From Takakia lepidozioides (Eukaryota; Streptophyta; Takakiopsida; Takakiales; Takakiaceae), in assembly GCA_030704615.1 (NCBI GenBank), contig CM060732.1:434001-498000 (forward strand): a stretch of 64,000 nucleotides of DNA, read 5' to 3'. Positions 43,301-54,984 of this stretch are shown one piece after another; position 1 is the stretch's first letter, and every line of letters begins with the position of its first letter. The notes under the pieces are model-generated. The model ran no database searches, had not been told where the DNA came from, and worked only from the letters and a program-made list of their open reading frames with translations. The translations under genes were made by a program, and so were the position numbers.

Positions 43301-44629
43301 TGTAGACGGACTGCAGACTCAAGTGGAGGACCTCACTTCAAACATCGACAAAAGAGTCTATATCCCTCAGGAACAGCTAATGGCTTCTTATTTACAAGCC
43401 AGAACTTTGGCTTTTCAGTCTTCACAGGAGGTGCAGGAGATGCCAATGATACAAGAGCCAGTACCACCAACACCACAACAAGTCACTGTACCAGTAGCTG
43501 AACCTGTTGTTACTACAACCACACCACAGCCACCACAGCCTGAGGTATGGGGCAATGCTGCTTTTAACCCACCTAAAACTCCAGCTGCAAGGGAGTACAG
43601 TAGGGCTATGATTATGCCCTTCAACCAAATTCCCATCATGTTGGATTTGGCTTGGAAAGAATTTAGTCCTCCGCAGTCATTCGCACATTACTACCAAATC
43701 ATGCGTATTTGGCTGCCAGTGGCAACTAGGACTAAAGTTCTTCCGAACAATCGACATATTGAAGATCATCACTTTGCACAATACTGGCACGAGGCAGGTA
43801 CCATGTTGAGGGAATTGATTGCTTTCCAGGTTGTACATGGACTCATTTATACCAAGACCAAGGAGGTAGCAAGTATTGTCATGGGATGCGGGTTATACTA
43901 CGCTGCTTGTTTTCTGGTACGTTATCACATTGAGCAACAAAAGATGCAAGCACGCTTTCTGAGTTATTCCAGTGGGGATCATTGGGTATTACCTTCGGTG
44001 CCACCTCATATGTACCTATATGATGCAAAAGTTATGATGCAAAAGGATTCTCAAATTCGTTCATGGTTTCAAGCGGCCTGGAACAATTTGTCAACACAGA
44101 AATTCGGCATTGATGATATTTTCTATAAGGGACATGTGGCATGGAAATACTTGCACGCTGCACCAGTAATTGGTACCCCACTCACCTGGACAGACAAGGA
44201 GCTCAGTGTCCACACCAATTTTGCTGTTCAGCGGTTACACCAAGTTGTAAAATATAAACTTCCAGACATGGTAGGACAACATTGTATGCCCCAGAGGATT
44301 CACAAAAAGTTCGAAAATTAAAACACCTGAGAGGCGATGAGGATTCTGATACAACTGTTTCTTCACCGAATTCTTTTGACATGGGAGAAGACTATGCAAT
44401 TCAGATGGCAGAGAAGAAGCGACGGGGGTCTCCTATGCCTGAAAGGTTATCTCGATATCAGCCTCCAGAGGGCCTCACTTATCCAGGTAGTGATCAACCA
44501 TCTCCATCAAACAGAGACAGACCTCAGGCTCGTACACACAGTCCGCCACGAAACTCTCAACGTCAGAAAGGTGCTCACTCACAAAGGTTTGCTAATCGCA
44601 ATCAGTAAACTGTGAGGACACGGCTTTTT
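40386..44629 (+). pseudogene. E2 extra C-terminal ORF, coiled coil
   Basis: About 1,250 codons that originally continued the pol frame. The first globular part (about 40980-41640) has VKGVELMITPLYLQQLFRLP, loosely like ORFs of other plant retroelements that contain a V-G-x-I-T block. A linker and a long coiled coil follow (about 42370-43350), then a conserved region with HYYQIMRIWLPVATRTK and SYSSGDHWVLPSVPPH, and a basic, proline-rich end (stop at about 44606). One- or two-base losses relative to E1 lie near 40951, 41637 and 43003, and a further shift near 44290. Function unknown; a structural or RNA-binding role is possible. Confidence 0.72.
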
Positions 44630-44646
44630 GAGGGGGGAAGGGGTAA
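44630..44646 (+). other. polypurine tract of E2
   Basis: GAGGGGGGAAGGGG directly before the 3' LTR, the expected plus-strand primer. Confidence 0.8.
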
Positions 44647-45721
44647 TGTTAGAGGACTGTCTGGGACTTAGACACTTATACGGGATCTGTAGGGTACCCT
44701 TAATTTTTGCACAGACTTAGACCAACAGGAGCCTTAGGGGTGACAGCAGCGCACTGTAGAGGGGGGTTACACAGCCCGTCACAGCCCACACAGCCCAAAC
44801 AGCCCGTCACAGTCGTCACAACCGACACAGCCAACACAGCCCGTCACAGCCCACACAGCCCACACAGCCCACACAGCCTGTCACAGTCGTCACAACCGAC
44901 ACAGCCCACACAGCCCACACAGCCCGTCACAATCGTCACAGCCAACACAGCCCACACAGCCCGTCACAGTCGTCACAGCCGACACAGCCAACACAGCCCA
45001 TCACAGTCGCACAGCCAGTCACAGCCCGTCACAGTTTCACACAGCCAGTCACAGCTTGACACAGCTGTCACGACCATAGGGAACGGAGAGCAGGACAGGG
45101 AACGACTGTGGGGAACAACACCTGCATATGGAACATGTTAGTTCACGGACGACGGTTAGTGAGGGAAACGGTTAGAGCCACCACGGGTAGGAAGATAAAG
45201 GGAGAAGCAGGGAATTTTGGGGATGATTATTATTCGGAGGAGGACTTCTGGGTCATGCATGAGAGGAGATGGAGCGGAGAGGAGGATCGGAAGCAAAGAT
45301 GGGGAGCACGGTGAAGGAGGAAAGAGGATTAGTACATACTTGTTATATGCAAAGCGATAGTGATATAGTAGAGCAGATTAGAGACACAATGGCTTCGGCT
45401 TGATACCTGATAAATCATAATCGGATACTTTTACGATACAATCACACTGTGTAGAGAGATCTGAGTGAAGCTGTGGAATGAATGGATGAGTTGATGGAAT
45501 CCAATAGATTGATAAAGCAAACTGATACTTAATTATCAATGGTAAGGTAGCTAACATGAATGCCAAAAGGGAAACAAATAGGAAACACCCCCATGATACA
45601 CTAGCTGTAGGTCATGACTGATTGTTCTGCGCGGGCTGAGTACTTAGAGATTTCCAACTCTTCTATCTTGGAGTTTCCGCCTCGAATAGCAAAGGGATGG
45701 GTGAGTAAGAGCCGCGCGACA
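44647..45721 (+). repeat. 3' LTR of E2
   Basis: TGTTAGAGGACTGTCTGGGA to GCGCGACA, 1,075 bp, with a longer CACAGCC array (44768-45068) than the 5' LTR. It abuts the truncated transposase of element D. Confidence 0.92.
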
Positions 45722-45723
45722 CC

Positions 45724-46995
45724 CATTCTGAGTGCATTCACCTGGTTTCGAATATTGGGAGAGCTCAACACGGAGAAATGGTCCATCACTGCCTCAAGCA
45801 AATCTGCATCCAGCATTGGTTGTGTCGCATCCCATTCACCCAATATGTGTTTTTCTAGGAATGCCTTGCTAGCTGCAAGCGCTATAGCAAAAGGTGTTGC
45901 ACAAGGGGCATTGTGGAACTCCTACTTCAGCAGATTTCTAGCGATGTCCACGCTATCCCTGCAACTTCCTTTGGACATAGGATGCTCCTGTGTACCCATA
46001 TGAATGCAGGCACGAGTCATTGTCTTGCATCGGTGTGCCACCTGGTACATACGAGCGTGGCACACAGAAACACAAGACGGGGAAAGTTTGCAGAACCTGC
46101 ACACAAAAGTATTTGTCTTGGGAGAGGCAAGCCCTGGGGTGAAAGGATTCAGGGGCACACCTTCCCACTCATTTTCGTTTGGTTTAGCGCTGTTTCTCAG
46201 GCGAGGGTAGGAAATATTCACGCACTTACAATGCCCAACGCAGACCGACCTTCGAAATTTCAATCCAATGTCATTGTGGATGTTCGACGTTTTTGTCCTA
46301 CACCAAGGGTGTCCGTCATGTTTCTTGTCCATGCCCTGCAGAAGCCCAGCTAGTCCACTGGAAGACGTGGGAGGGTTGAGCTCAAACAAGATGTCCCCAT
46401 CAAACTCTGCTGGCACGTATTGAACCCGCTGCACACGAAGGGACTCCCAATCAACAAAACGCAGCTCGCTCTTGCACCCAGGCACCCCTGCGAGGGCTTT
46501 CAATTTCGGAATGACACTCGTTATCTCCTGCAACTCGTCATCATCCAAGAATGGAGTCTGCATTGGCGGAGGAATCTCAGAAACATCCTCCGAGGATGAG
46601 TCTGAAAGAGTCACGAATGTAGTGGATGTGCTCACCTCTTGTTTCACATGAACTGTGCCCTTCTGCTGCACGACCGATGCTGCAGTGCCAGGGGTAACTA
46701 TTGATCCTGCTTATTGTCTTTTGTCTTTTCCAAGGACCCGGTATGTGCCTGGAAGGACTCTCCACTTCCTTCCACATTCGCCAACCAATGGTTTCTCCAA
46801 GTGCCTAGAATCCAAATTCCCATCCTCGTCATACACCTCTTTTTGAACAAGTAGAGAACCCAATTCCAGAGGGAACACTGTAACCAACTCATCCTCATGA
46901 ACAACTACAAACCCATCGTCATCTACAGTGGCAGTCAGTGGAAGACTACCTGCATTAGAATGAAATTGAGCGAGTCTATCTCGCTCCCTGGACAT
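45724..46995 (-). pseudogene. element D transposase, 5' half
   Basis: Starts at 46995 (same N-terminus as the C protein). An in-frame TAA lies one codon from the position of the TAA in C. It resumes through the zinc-binding KHDGHPWC region and CIHMGTQEHP, and is lost near 45920 by frame changes. The catalytic core is absent because the copy ends at the E2 LTR. Confidence 0.88.
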
Positions 46996-47780
46996 GTTTT
47001 CCTACACTGACAGAAAGTTGCGATTCACAGAGGAATCCCCGAACTGATAGCCCGTAATTCTCGAAAGGGGATCCACCCCAAACAAACTGAGGTAAAAAAG
47101 TGTAGCACTGACCCAAAGACTGCGGGCGATGCATGCAAAGGATGTAGGAATGACATGCACCGAACTTCGCAGACAGCCACATTGAGAGACACCAACCAGA
47201 AAAACTGTTTTCTAAGACAAGAAGCCACAAAAGCCGTGCTGTATTTGGATGAAAAACAAACACTGAACATGACATAAAATCATCCATTATGGAAAGACGG
47301 CAACAACCCTGGAGAGCAGTAAAGTGAAGACCCCGAATCTAATGAGGTTGTGTTGTGTCAGAAGAGCACAACACAAACACTGACACTCCGGGAGACACCT
47401 CGCATGAGTGTGTGCAACACATGACCATTGTCGACACAACCCTTTATACCGAATGACCCCATTGCGACGGTGACGACGAAATGCAAACCGCAGGGTAGGC
47501 AGTACAACACACGTGGACGCATATGTGAAGCATAACAATTATTGCGAATCTGCAAGTACTGCTCGAAATTGAACTAGCATTAGATTTCTACGGCACTTCC
47601 GAATTTCAAAGAATGCAAGAAGGCTGCCATGTATTGGCAGGCGGCGAAGTACATTTGACATATATCACAAGTACATGCAACGGATCTACTTTTTTTCCAC
47701 CACTTTATTTCTTGGATAATACAAAGACGCCGAAATGGATGAATTCCGTTCGCACACAATGATGACACCCGCATCCAAAT
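46996..47780. other. divergent spacer of element D
   Basis: Homologous to 24500-25440 of element C but without the 5.8S/ITS2 piece: here CATAATGGATGATTTTATGT (minus strand) is uninterrupted. No independent gene seen. Confidence 0.7.
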
Positions 47781-48264
47781 ATGGTTAACAATGTCCAATT
47801 TTTACTTTGGTTACATGCCATAGCAACGGTTGTTGCAAACGTCAAACTGGAGAGCTCCAGAGGCAGCGTGGGGAGCCCTTGTTTCCACCAGAGGACAAAG
47901 AGAAGGAAGTCGTTATACTTCACGAGCACTAGGGACAGGAATAGAGCCAGATATAGAATGAGGATGCAAAGAGTAGACGAAGAGGAAAAGGAGAAAGAAG
48001 AGGGCAAAGAGAAAAGTCTGGCGATGGAATAGCAGGAATCTGGAGAAGAACAGCAGCCCCCCATACTTCCAAGAACAGGTGAGGAGGAGACTGAATCCGA
48101 GGGAGAGACGGACGCCGAAGATGATATTGGTGCTGGCCTCAGGAAGAACCAGAGTGGAAAAGAGGATGGGGGAGATGCTCCAGAACATGCTCGGCGTAGA
48201 GAGCAGTCCAAAACGCAAAGGGTCTCCGGCGATTGGGGAGTCTTCTGGAGCAGCCAAAAAAAAG
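47781..48264 (+). pseudogene. methyltransferase exon 1 remnant in D
   Basis: Matches exon 1 of the element C methyltransferase gene (KSLYFTSTRDRNRARYRM, then an acidic stretch, then GVESSPKRKGSPAIGESS and the AAAAAAAAGGTACAA donor). A TAG replaces a glutamate codon at about 48030, and a frameshift follows. The downstream exons are not in this copy. Confidence 0.8.
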
Positions 48265-48388
48265 GTACAATGTTTGAGACCGACCTTTGTGCTTCATTGG
48301 TGATGTGAACCCCAGTTGTGCTTGTATTTTGATATGAAAACCGCCTATACACGACATCTTTGGCAGGTTGAATCCACCCCAAATTGGA

Positions 48389-49352
48389 AGCTCAAATAGT
48401 GTGCGGCAACGCACACTATTTGAGCCCCCCATTTTGCTTGTTTTTCCATGTTCAAAACGGCCACATAGGGCCATTATGGCAAGTTCGATCCACCCCGAAT
48501 TGGAAGCTCAAACAGTGTGCGTTGCCGCACACTATTTGAGCTCCCCATTTTGCTTGTTTTTTCATGTTCAAAATGGCCACATAGGGCCACTATGGCAAGT
48601 TCAATCCACCCCAAATTGGAAGCTCAAACAGTGTGCGGCACCGCACACTATTTGAGCCCCCCATTTTTCTTGTTTTTTCATATTCAAAACGGCCACATAG
48701 GGCCACTATGGCAGGTTCAATCCACCCCGAATTGGAAGCTCAAACAGTGTGCGGCACCACACACTGTTTGAGCTCCCCATTTTGCTTGTTTTTTCATGTT
48801 CGAAACGGCTACATACGGCCACTATGGCATGTTCAATCCGCCCCGAATTGGAAGCTCAAACAGTGTGCGGCACCGCACACTGTTTGAGCCCCCCATTTTG
48901 CTTGTTTTTTCAAGTTCAAAACGGCCACATAGGGCCACTATGGCAGGTTCAATCCACCCCGAATTGGAAGCTCAAACAGTGTGCGGCACCGCACACTGTT
49001 TGAGCCCCCCATTTGCTTGTTTTTTCATGTTCAAAACGGCCACATAGGGCCACTATGGCAGGTTCAATCCACCTCGAATTGGAAGCTCAAACAGTGTGCG
49101 TCAACGCACACTGTTTGAGCCCCCCTTGTGCCTTGATTTTTGGTGTGGAAATGGTGCACACAGGGGCCTCTCTATCTGATTCAATCCACCCCTAATTCGA
49201 AGCTCAAACAGTGTGCGCCAACGCACACTGTTCGAGCCCCCCTTCTCATTGCTTTTTTTCATAATAAAATCGTCCAGACAGGGTATCTCTATGAGGTTCA
49301 ATCAACAATTTCCTGGCAGCTCCAGCAGTGTGCGTCAACGCACACTGTTTGA
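48389..49352. repeat. 116-bp palindrome array of D, nine units
   Basis: Palindromes of CTCAAACAGTGTGCG type at about 48389, 48505, 48621, 48737, 48853, 48969, 49084, 49199 and 49315, so the period is the same 116 bp as in C although the spacer has diverged. The stepwise overlapping open frames here are repeat artefacts. Confidence 0.93.
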
Positions 49353-49358
49353 GCCCAC

Positions 49359-50247
49359 TGTTAGAGGACTATCTGGGACTTAGGCACTTTTACGGGATCT
49401 GTGGGGTACCCTTAATTTTTGCACAGACTGAGACCAACAGGAGCCTTAGGGGTGACAGCAGCGCACTTTAGGGGGGGGGTTACACAGCCCGTCACAGCTC
49501 AACATAGCCTGTCACAATCCAACACAACCCGTCACAGTCCGACACAGCCGACACAGCCCAACACAGTCGCACAGCCAGTCACAGTTTCATACAGCCAGTC
49601 ACAGCTTGACACAGCTGTCACGACCATAGGGAACGGATAGCAGAACAGGGAACGACTGTGGGGAACAACATCTGCGAATGGAACATGTTAGTTCACGGAT
49701 GACGGTTAGTGAGGGAAACGGTTAGAACCACGGAAAGGAAGATAAAGCGAGGAGCGGGGACTGGAGGAGGATCACTTCGTGGGGATCATAATTTGGAAAT
49801 GAAGCGGAGAGCGCATTTCTGAGGAGAAAGAGGGAGAGCACGGAGTAGGAGGAAAACGATCTGTTGATACTGGCTGAATGCAAGAAGTAGAGTTGTAATG
49901 TAGAGCAGAATAGAGACACCATGGCTTCAGCCTGATACTTGATAGATGTTAATCTGATACATACTTCATACTCACACTGTGTAGAGAGACCTGAGTGAAG
50001 CTGTGGAATGAATGGATGGAACTTGATAGATTTCTGAAGCAAACTGATACTTAATTGCAGATAGTAAGGTAACTCGCTAACATGAATGCGGGAAGGAGTA
50101 CAAATAGGAAACACCCCCATGATACACTAGCTATAGATCATGACTAATTGTTCTAAGTGGGCTGAGTGCTTAGAGATTTCCAACTCTTCTATTTTGGAGT
50201 TCCCACCTCGGATAGCGAATGGATGGGTGAGTAAAAGCCGCGCGACA
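49359..50247 (+). repeat. solo LTR of E2 family
   Basis: TGTTAGAGGACTATCTGGGA to GCGCGACA, 889 bp, flanked by a perfect 5-bp target duplication CCCAC (49354-49358 and 50248-50252). No internal region, so it is a product of LTR-LTR recombination. It splits the palindrome array. The CACAGCC array is short (49485-49620). Confidence 0.93.
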
Positions 50248-50252
50248 CCCAC

Positions 50253-50505
50253 CTTGTCATTGTTTTTTTCATGTGAAAATCGGCCACATAGGGCCAGTCT
50301 TGCAGGTTCGATGCACACTTACCTGGCAGCTCAAACAGTGTGCGTCAACGCACACTGTTTGAGCCCACCTTGTCATTGTTTTTTTCATGTGAAAATCGGC
50401 CACATAGGGCCAGTCTGCCAGGTTGATGCACACTGTTTGAGCTGCCAGGTAAGTGTGCATTGAACCTGGCAGACTGGCCCTATCTGGCCGATTTTCACAG
50501 ACCAC
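50253..50505. repeat. palindrome array continued after solo LTR
   Basis: One full palindrome at about 50330-50368 and a half at about 50425-50445, with spacers containing GGCCACATAGGGCCAGTCT. Removing the LTR and one target copy restores the 116-bp spacing. Confidence 0.85.
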
Positions 50506-51267
50506 AGGTACCCACAAATTAGGTGACCAGTTGACCCAGTGACCCCCCTTTTATGGCTATGAAGGGTGGCCCTGGAATTCCACTCCAGGCCCATATCTGC
50601 TTGAGGGTACTCAGCCCTGTGTTTTGTGTTGTTAGAAGTCTTGCCTATGACTTGGCACTGAAGCACCTTCAGACCTGGCCCCATCATAATTTTGATTTTC
50701 AAGACCTGCTTGCTTGTAGGTGTTGTGTGCTTCTAACCTTCTACCCTGGCAGAGTTTTGATCATGAAGTCCTGGAATTCCATTCCAGACCTGCAGCTCCT
50801 TACAGAGACTCAAATAAGCCATGTCATTGCATGTAATGCTTGCTCATTCATTTGCAATGCTATGATACCTTCAGGCTGGCTGTTTTTTTAGGAAGGCGAC
50901 TTATTCAAAAACTGGATTCTAAAACAGTAACCTTTATGGTCCAGCAAGTAGCCTAGCATGACAGTTTTAAATACTTTTTCATGGCCTAAACCTGGTCATG
51001 ATACACCTTGCTAGGTGTAGAGATATTCTTACTTAGATAAAACTAAGCAAGAAAGACACTTGTTGCTTGAAGGGCTTGGTTTTGGAGGTTATCTCCAGAC
51101 CTGCAATCTGGTTTCTGAAATGAAGGTACAATCTGCAAGCATAGGGGAATTTTTTTATTAAACCATGGTGCTTTCATGATATGATTGACCTGGAATTCTG
51201 AGTTATTTATTTTTTACCCTGGCAGAGCTGTTTATGAGGCCCCGGAATACCAATCCAGGCCTGGTAC
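50506..51267. other. intergenic, no gene
   Basis: Contains two similar stretches (TGGAATTCCACTCCAGGCC at about 50570 and CTGGAATTCCATTCCAGACC at about 50770), a third near 51240, and TTGATCATGAAGTCC, hinting at a degraded repeat. No coding signal I trust. Confidence 0.5.
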
Positions 51268-51440
51268 AGGCACTGCTGGATTCATGGACAACATTATGGA
51301 CCTCAAACGGAGGAGTCGCTATGAATTCATTCAAAACAGTATCTTCCCTGGCCAGGGCTCGTCCAAGGTGTATTTGTTCAAGATGTCCACAGTGGACGAA
51401 GGCAGTGGTGTGAGCATTGTCCGCCGAATGCAACCTGGAG
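51268..51440 (+). pseudogene. 173-bp captured transposase fragment
   Basis: Near-identical to 26718-26890 of the element C transposase (MDLKRRSRYEFIQNSIFPGQ, SGVSIVRRMQPG). Both flanks are unrelated intergenic DNA. It is an isolated piece of the coding region just before the catalytic core. Confidence 0.92.
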
Positions 51441-52179
51441 CATACAGATTTACTGTCCACAAGCTGTAATCCAAGCATACTTATTCAAACCCCATGGGTG
51501 TCATGGAGGGTTTTTTTAAGAAATCAGAGAGAACAAAAAGAACACTTGGACATCACAGATTTTAAATACCTTGCCCTGCCAGTATTGGTTTAGACTGGTC
51601 TACAACACAGCTTGCCCCCACAGGGGAGGTGGATATGTCTGGTAAGTTTTCCAGACTACCCCTATACCTTTATTTCTTGCTAGAGCTGAAAATCAAAGTT
51701 CATGACACAGCAAGGTAAAGATAAAGGACTGCATACACATCCTGTGGCAGTATATGATACTGTCAGTACACCCTTCACATCATTCCACATTTGACCATGT
51801 CATTACACCATGACCAGGGGGTATTTCCACTTGACCACCCTGGCTGCCTCAAAAACCAGTTACCAGTTATATATTGCTGCCATATTTCATTGTCAGCCAA
51901 ATATCCACAGGCAAAATCTTCACCATACCCTGGCCTAAGCATCTAGCTAACAAAGCCATCCGGGTTGGAACATAACAGGGGCCAACACGGGTACCCGAAT
52001 AGCTGCAACAAACAGTTCCTTGCAGCCTCTCAAATTGTTTCCAACTAACATAAGGTAAGCAAAGCAAACTAGTGCCTGGAAACAGATGGTGTCTCTCACA
52101 CAAGCCATCATAAACTCGGCTGTCACAACAAAGCAGAGGTCTTCCACTGGCTGGGCCGAAAATAGCCCATTGTAGAAAA
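51441..52179. repeat. direct duplication, copy 1
   Basis: Begins CATACAGATTTACTGTC and ends CCCATTGTAGAAA; colinear with 52496-53210 at high similarity with small indels. No gene. It starts at the exact edge of the transposase fragment. Confidence 0.88.
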
Positions 52180-52495
52180 GGAAGGGAGAGAGAGGGAAGA
52201 TACTTTTTGTCATGTCAAGACAAAGACAGGACCCCTAGGGTTGTTGTCATGAAAGAATAAATAGACATATCAGCCACTTAACAGTGGCACCATCCATCAA
52301 TCATCAAGCTTAGAAAATCCAGAATTACATCCATGCACAGTAATGTGTTCATGTCAGTATTATTCATAATCCAAAGAGTATGCCACTGATGCTGATTGAC
52401 CACCATTCAAGATCATGATACACTTACAGAGGTCTAGGTGGGATGGCGGGTACTTGGCCATATTTTGGCCTTGATGTGGTGCAAGTCACATAATC
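52180..52495. other. spacer between direct duplications
   Basis: No gene. Shares TCATGTCAAGACA and a CACCATC block with about 31830-31910. Confidence 0.5.
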
Positions 52496-53210
52496 ATACA
52501 GATTTACTGTCTGCAAGCTGTAATCCAAGCACACTTACTAAAACCCCATGGGTGTCATGGAGGGTTTTCTTAGAAAAGAAAGGAACACTTGGATATCACA
52601 GATTTAAATACCTTGCCTTGCCAGTATTTGTTTAGACTGGTGTGCAATACAGCTTGCCTCCACAGGGGATGTGGATATGTCTGGTAAGTTTTCCAGAATA
52701 CCCCTATACCTTTATTTCTTGCTACAGCTGAAAATCAAAGCTCATGATACAGCAAGGTAAATATAAGGGACTGCATACACATCCTGTGACAGTATATGAT
52801 ACTGTCAGTACACCCTTCACATCATTCCACATTGGACCATGTCGTATTTCCACTTGACCACCCTGGCTGCCTCAAAAACCAGTTACCATTTATATTACTG
52901 CCATATTCAGTGTTAGCCAAATAACCACAAGCAGAAACTTCACCATACCCTGGCCTAAGCATCTTGCTAACAAAGCCATCTGGGTTGGAACATAACATGG
53001 GCCTTTTACCAATAGGGGTAGCCGAGTAGCTGCAGCAACCATTTCCTTGCAGCCTCTCACTTTGTTTCCAACTACCATAAGGTAAGCAAAGCAAACTAGG
53101 GCCTGGAAAACAGATGTGTGTCTCTCACACAAGCCATCATAAATCAGGCTGTCATCACATAACAGAGGTTTTCCATTGGCTAGGTCGAACTAGCCCATCG
53201 TAGAAAGCAT
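52496..53210. repeat. direct duplication, copy 2
   Basis: Begins CATACAGATTTACTGTCTG and ends CCCATCGTAGAAA, matching 51441-52179. The two starts are 1,055 bp apart. Confidence 0.88.
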
Positions 53211-54540
53211 TACACTTGTTCGTCAAAAATCAAAGAAAGAAAGAGGTAGGATCAAGAAAAACCATAGAGTAGTTTAGTTTTTCAACATTTAAAGATGAGT
53301 CTCTAGCAAGCGATTCTTTCCCCTGCTCTGCAATCCTACTTGGCATCCAGCAGCACCTAGACATCAGAATATTAAGTGGAAGCCCTCACCTGTGCCCGTC
53401 CCAAAAACAACCACAACGCATTGTGAGTTAGTGAGGATGCACGAGGTGAGTAACAGGCTTCCACACTTGCTATCAAGGTCAAATATACTTCAATCTAAGC
53501 GCAGAGAATGCCAAAGAAAGCAGGGAAGCAAAACAAACAGAAAAAGAACCTTTTTTTACTGTCTGGGGGAGAGTCGCCATCTCTCCACAAGCCTAACCGT
53601 GCAGGGAGGACTCCGCCAACACCACAACACTGCTACCTTAACCAAAGCACAGTCTTGCCAATCACAGGAAAAAAGAGCTTGGTCTCAAAAGGTAGGGTTT
53701 ATAAAGGGAGGGAGAAAGACTTCCTTGTTCTACCAAGACGCCGCCATTCATCAAAGATCCAGAGGAGGGCTCCTAGGGAAACGTCATAAGCATGTAGGTG
53801 GTACCTCTGCCTTCACTGCCGCGGTTCCCTTGTGCAGCAAGAAAACAGACATCTGAGACAGTGAATCTTCCCTCATCTCTAAGCCACCGCCATCGCCTTA
53901 AAGAGCCCGCCCAGGCGGTGCTCACAGGAGCCATAAACACTCAAGGATTGGCAGCTCAAGGTATCTGCAGCACGAGCACCATCGCTCCTCACAAGCCGCC
54001 ATCGGGCGCGCTCTCGCAGCGCAAAAAGAAAGACTTTAGGGTTGCACACGGTTTTCCCCTGTCTGGCCCGTCATTCATCCTTCTCAGGATGAAAAACATC
54101 CGCCAGTCTGTCCGCCCGACGGACGTTGTCCGTTTCTCATTCGCGGAAGAGGAAAGACATCGTGCTTTCATCCTGTCTTGCACTCAACGGATGTAGTCCG
54201 TATTTCATCTAGGTTAGATAAAAAACATGGGGGGTTTTATACCTGTCTTGCCCCGTATTTAGGTGCTGTCAGATGAAGTCATTTTTTCATCCAGGTTGGA
54301 TTGAAAAAGTAGAAACTGACGGGAGTTTTGCAACTCATAGGTTTTTTAGTGAAGAAATATTTCACTAGGAGATTTTTTTTAAGAAAAAATTGGATGAAAA
54401 ATATCCAAAATTCCCTGCAACCCAATTTTGCAAATTTTTTCAATTTCCTCAAAGATGGAAGTCGGGACAACAATTCCATAAGCCCAGTGACCAGAGGGAG
54501 AGAGAGGGAGAGAGAGGGAGGGAGGGAGAGATCAGGAAAC

Positions 54541-54645
54541 AAAAAAAAAAAAAAAAAAAAGGTGGGGGGGGGGGGGGGGCGGTGGGGGGAGTGACTGAGC
54601 AGCAGCTGCAGTCACCCCCCCCCCCCCCCCCTCCCCCCCCCCCTT
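54541..54645. repeat. homopolymer A, G and C runs
   Basis: A20, then a G-rich run, then after AGCAGCTGCAGTCA a C-rich run. G and C runs face each other and could form a hairpin. The lengths may be unreliable in an assembly. Confidence 0.8.
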
Positions 54646-54984
54646 TTTTCTTTTCTTTGTTGCCCCCTCTCTCTCCCTCTCTCCAGCTATCGGATCAGGA
54701 TCTAATCATTTTTTCTTAAGCCTATGTGGTTTGAAATTGGTATGATTCAACTTAATCCTTGATCTATTTTTTTGCTTCATCCATACTGGATGAATGTTGT
54801 ACCTAGGTTTTTATCTTGGACGAATGACATCCATACAGGATGACATCAGAGATGAATGCCTATTAATGTCATCAGTTATACACGATTTCATCCACACTAG
54901 ATGAAATCGCGTGGAGTGAGGCCTTATCACTTTGCTAAACCTAAAAAAAACACGAAGCTCGTGCTTAAGCTTGTGTTGGACTGA

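Larger units (their letters stand above)
32351..45721 (+). mobile_element. E2: 13.4-kb Ty3/gypsy element, Tat-like
   Basis: Both LTRs, a primer-binding site, a leader ORF, gag-pol, an extra coding region of about 1,250 codons after integrase, and a polypurine tract. Size, single-frame gag-pol and extra 3' coding capacity resemble the large plant Tat lineage (inference). The 5' LTR lacks the first three bases, and the flanks (left CAGGCA, right CCCAT) do not form a target duplication. The left flank also does not continue element D, so the locus was rearranged after insertion. Confidence 0.93.
45722..50505 (-). mobile_element. element D: partial inverted copy of C
   Basis: The reverse complement of 45722-48330 matches element C from about 26714 back to about 23900: the transposase 5' half, the divergent spacer and methyltransferase exon 1. 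The palindrome array follows (48389-50505). The left edge is cut at the E2 LTR. It lacks the rDNA insert of C and the rest of the methyltransferase gene. Confidence 0.88.

Noticed and set aside
32351-45721. E2 as a simple insertion into element D
   Set aside because: The right flank is element D but the left flank is unrelated and no target duplication exists, so a rearrangement must have followed.
48517-49195. Series of 84-codon open frames stepping by 116 bp
   Set aside because: They only reflect the repeat unit lacking stops in one frame; no start context or domain.
53392-54196. Open frames between the inverted repeats
   Set aside because: No domain, no conserved composition, and overlapping frames of similar length on both strands.
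54541-54645. G/C hairpin as a regulatory structure
   Set aside because: Long homopolymers are error-prone in assemblies and no gene is nearby.
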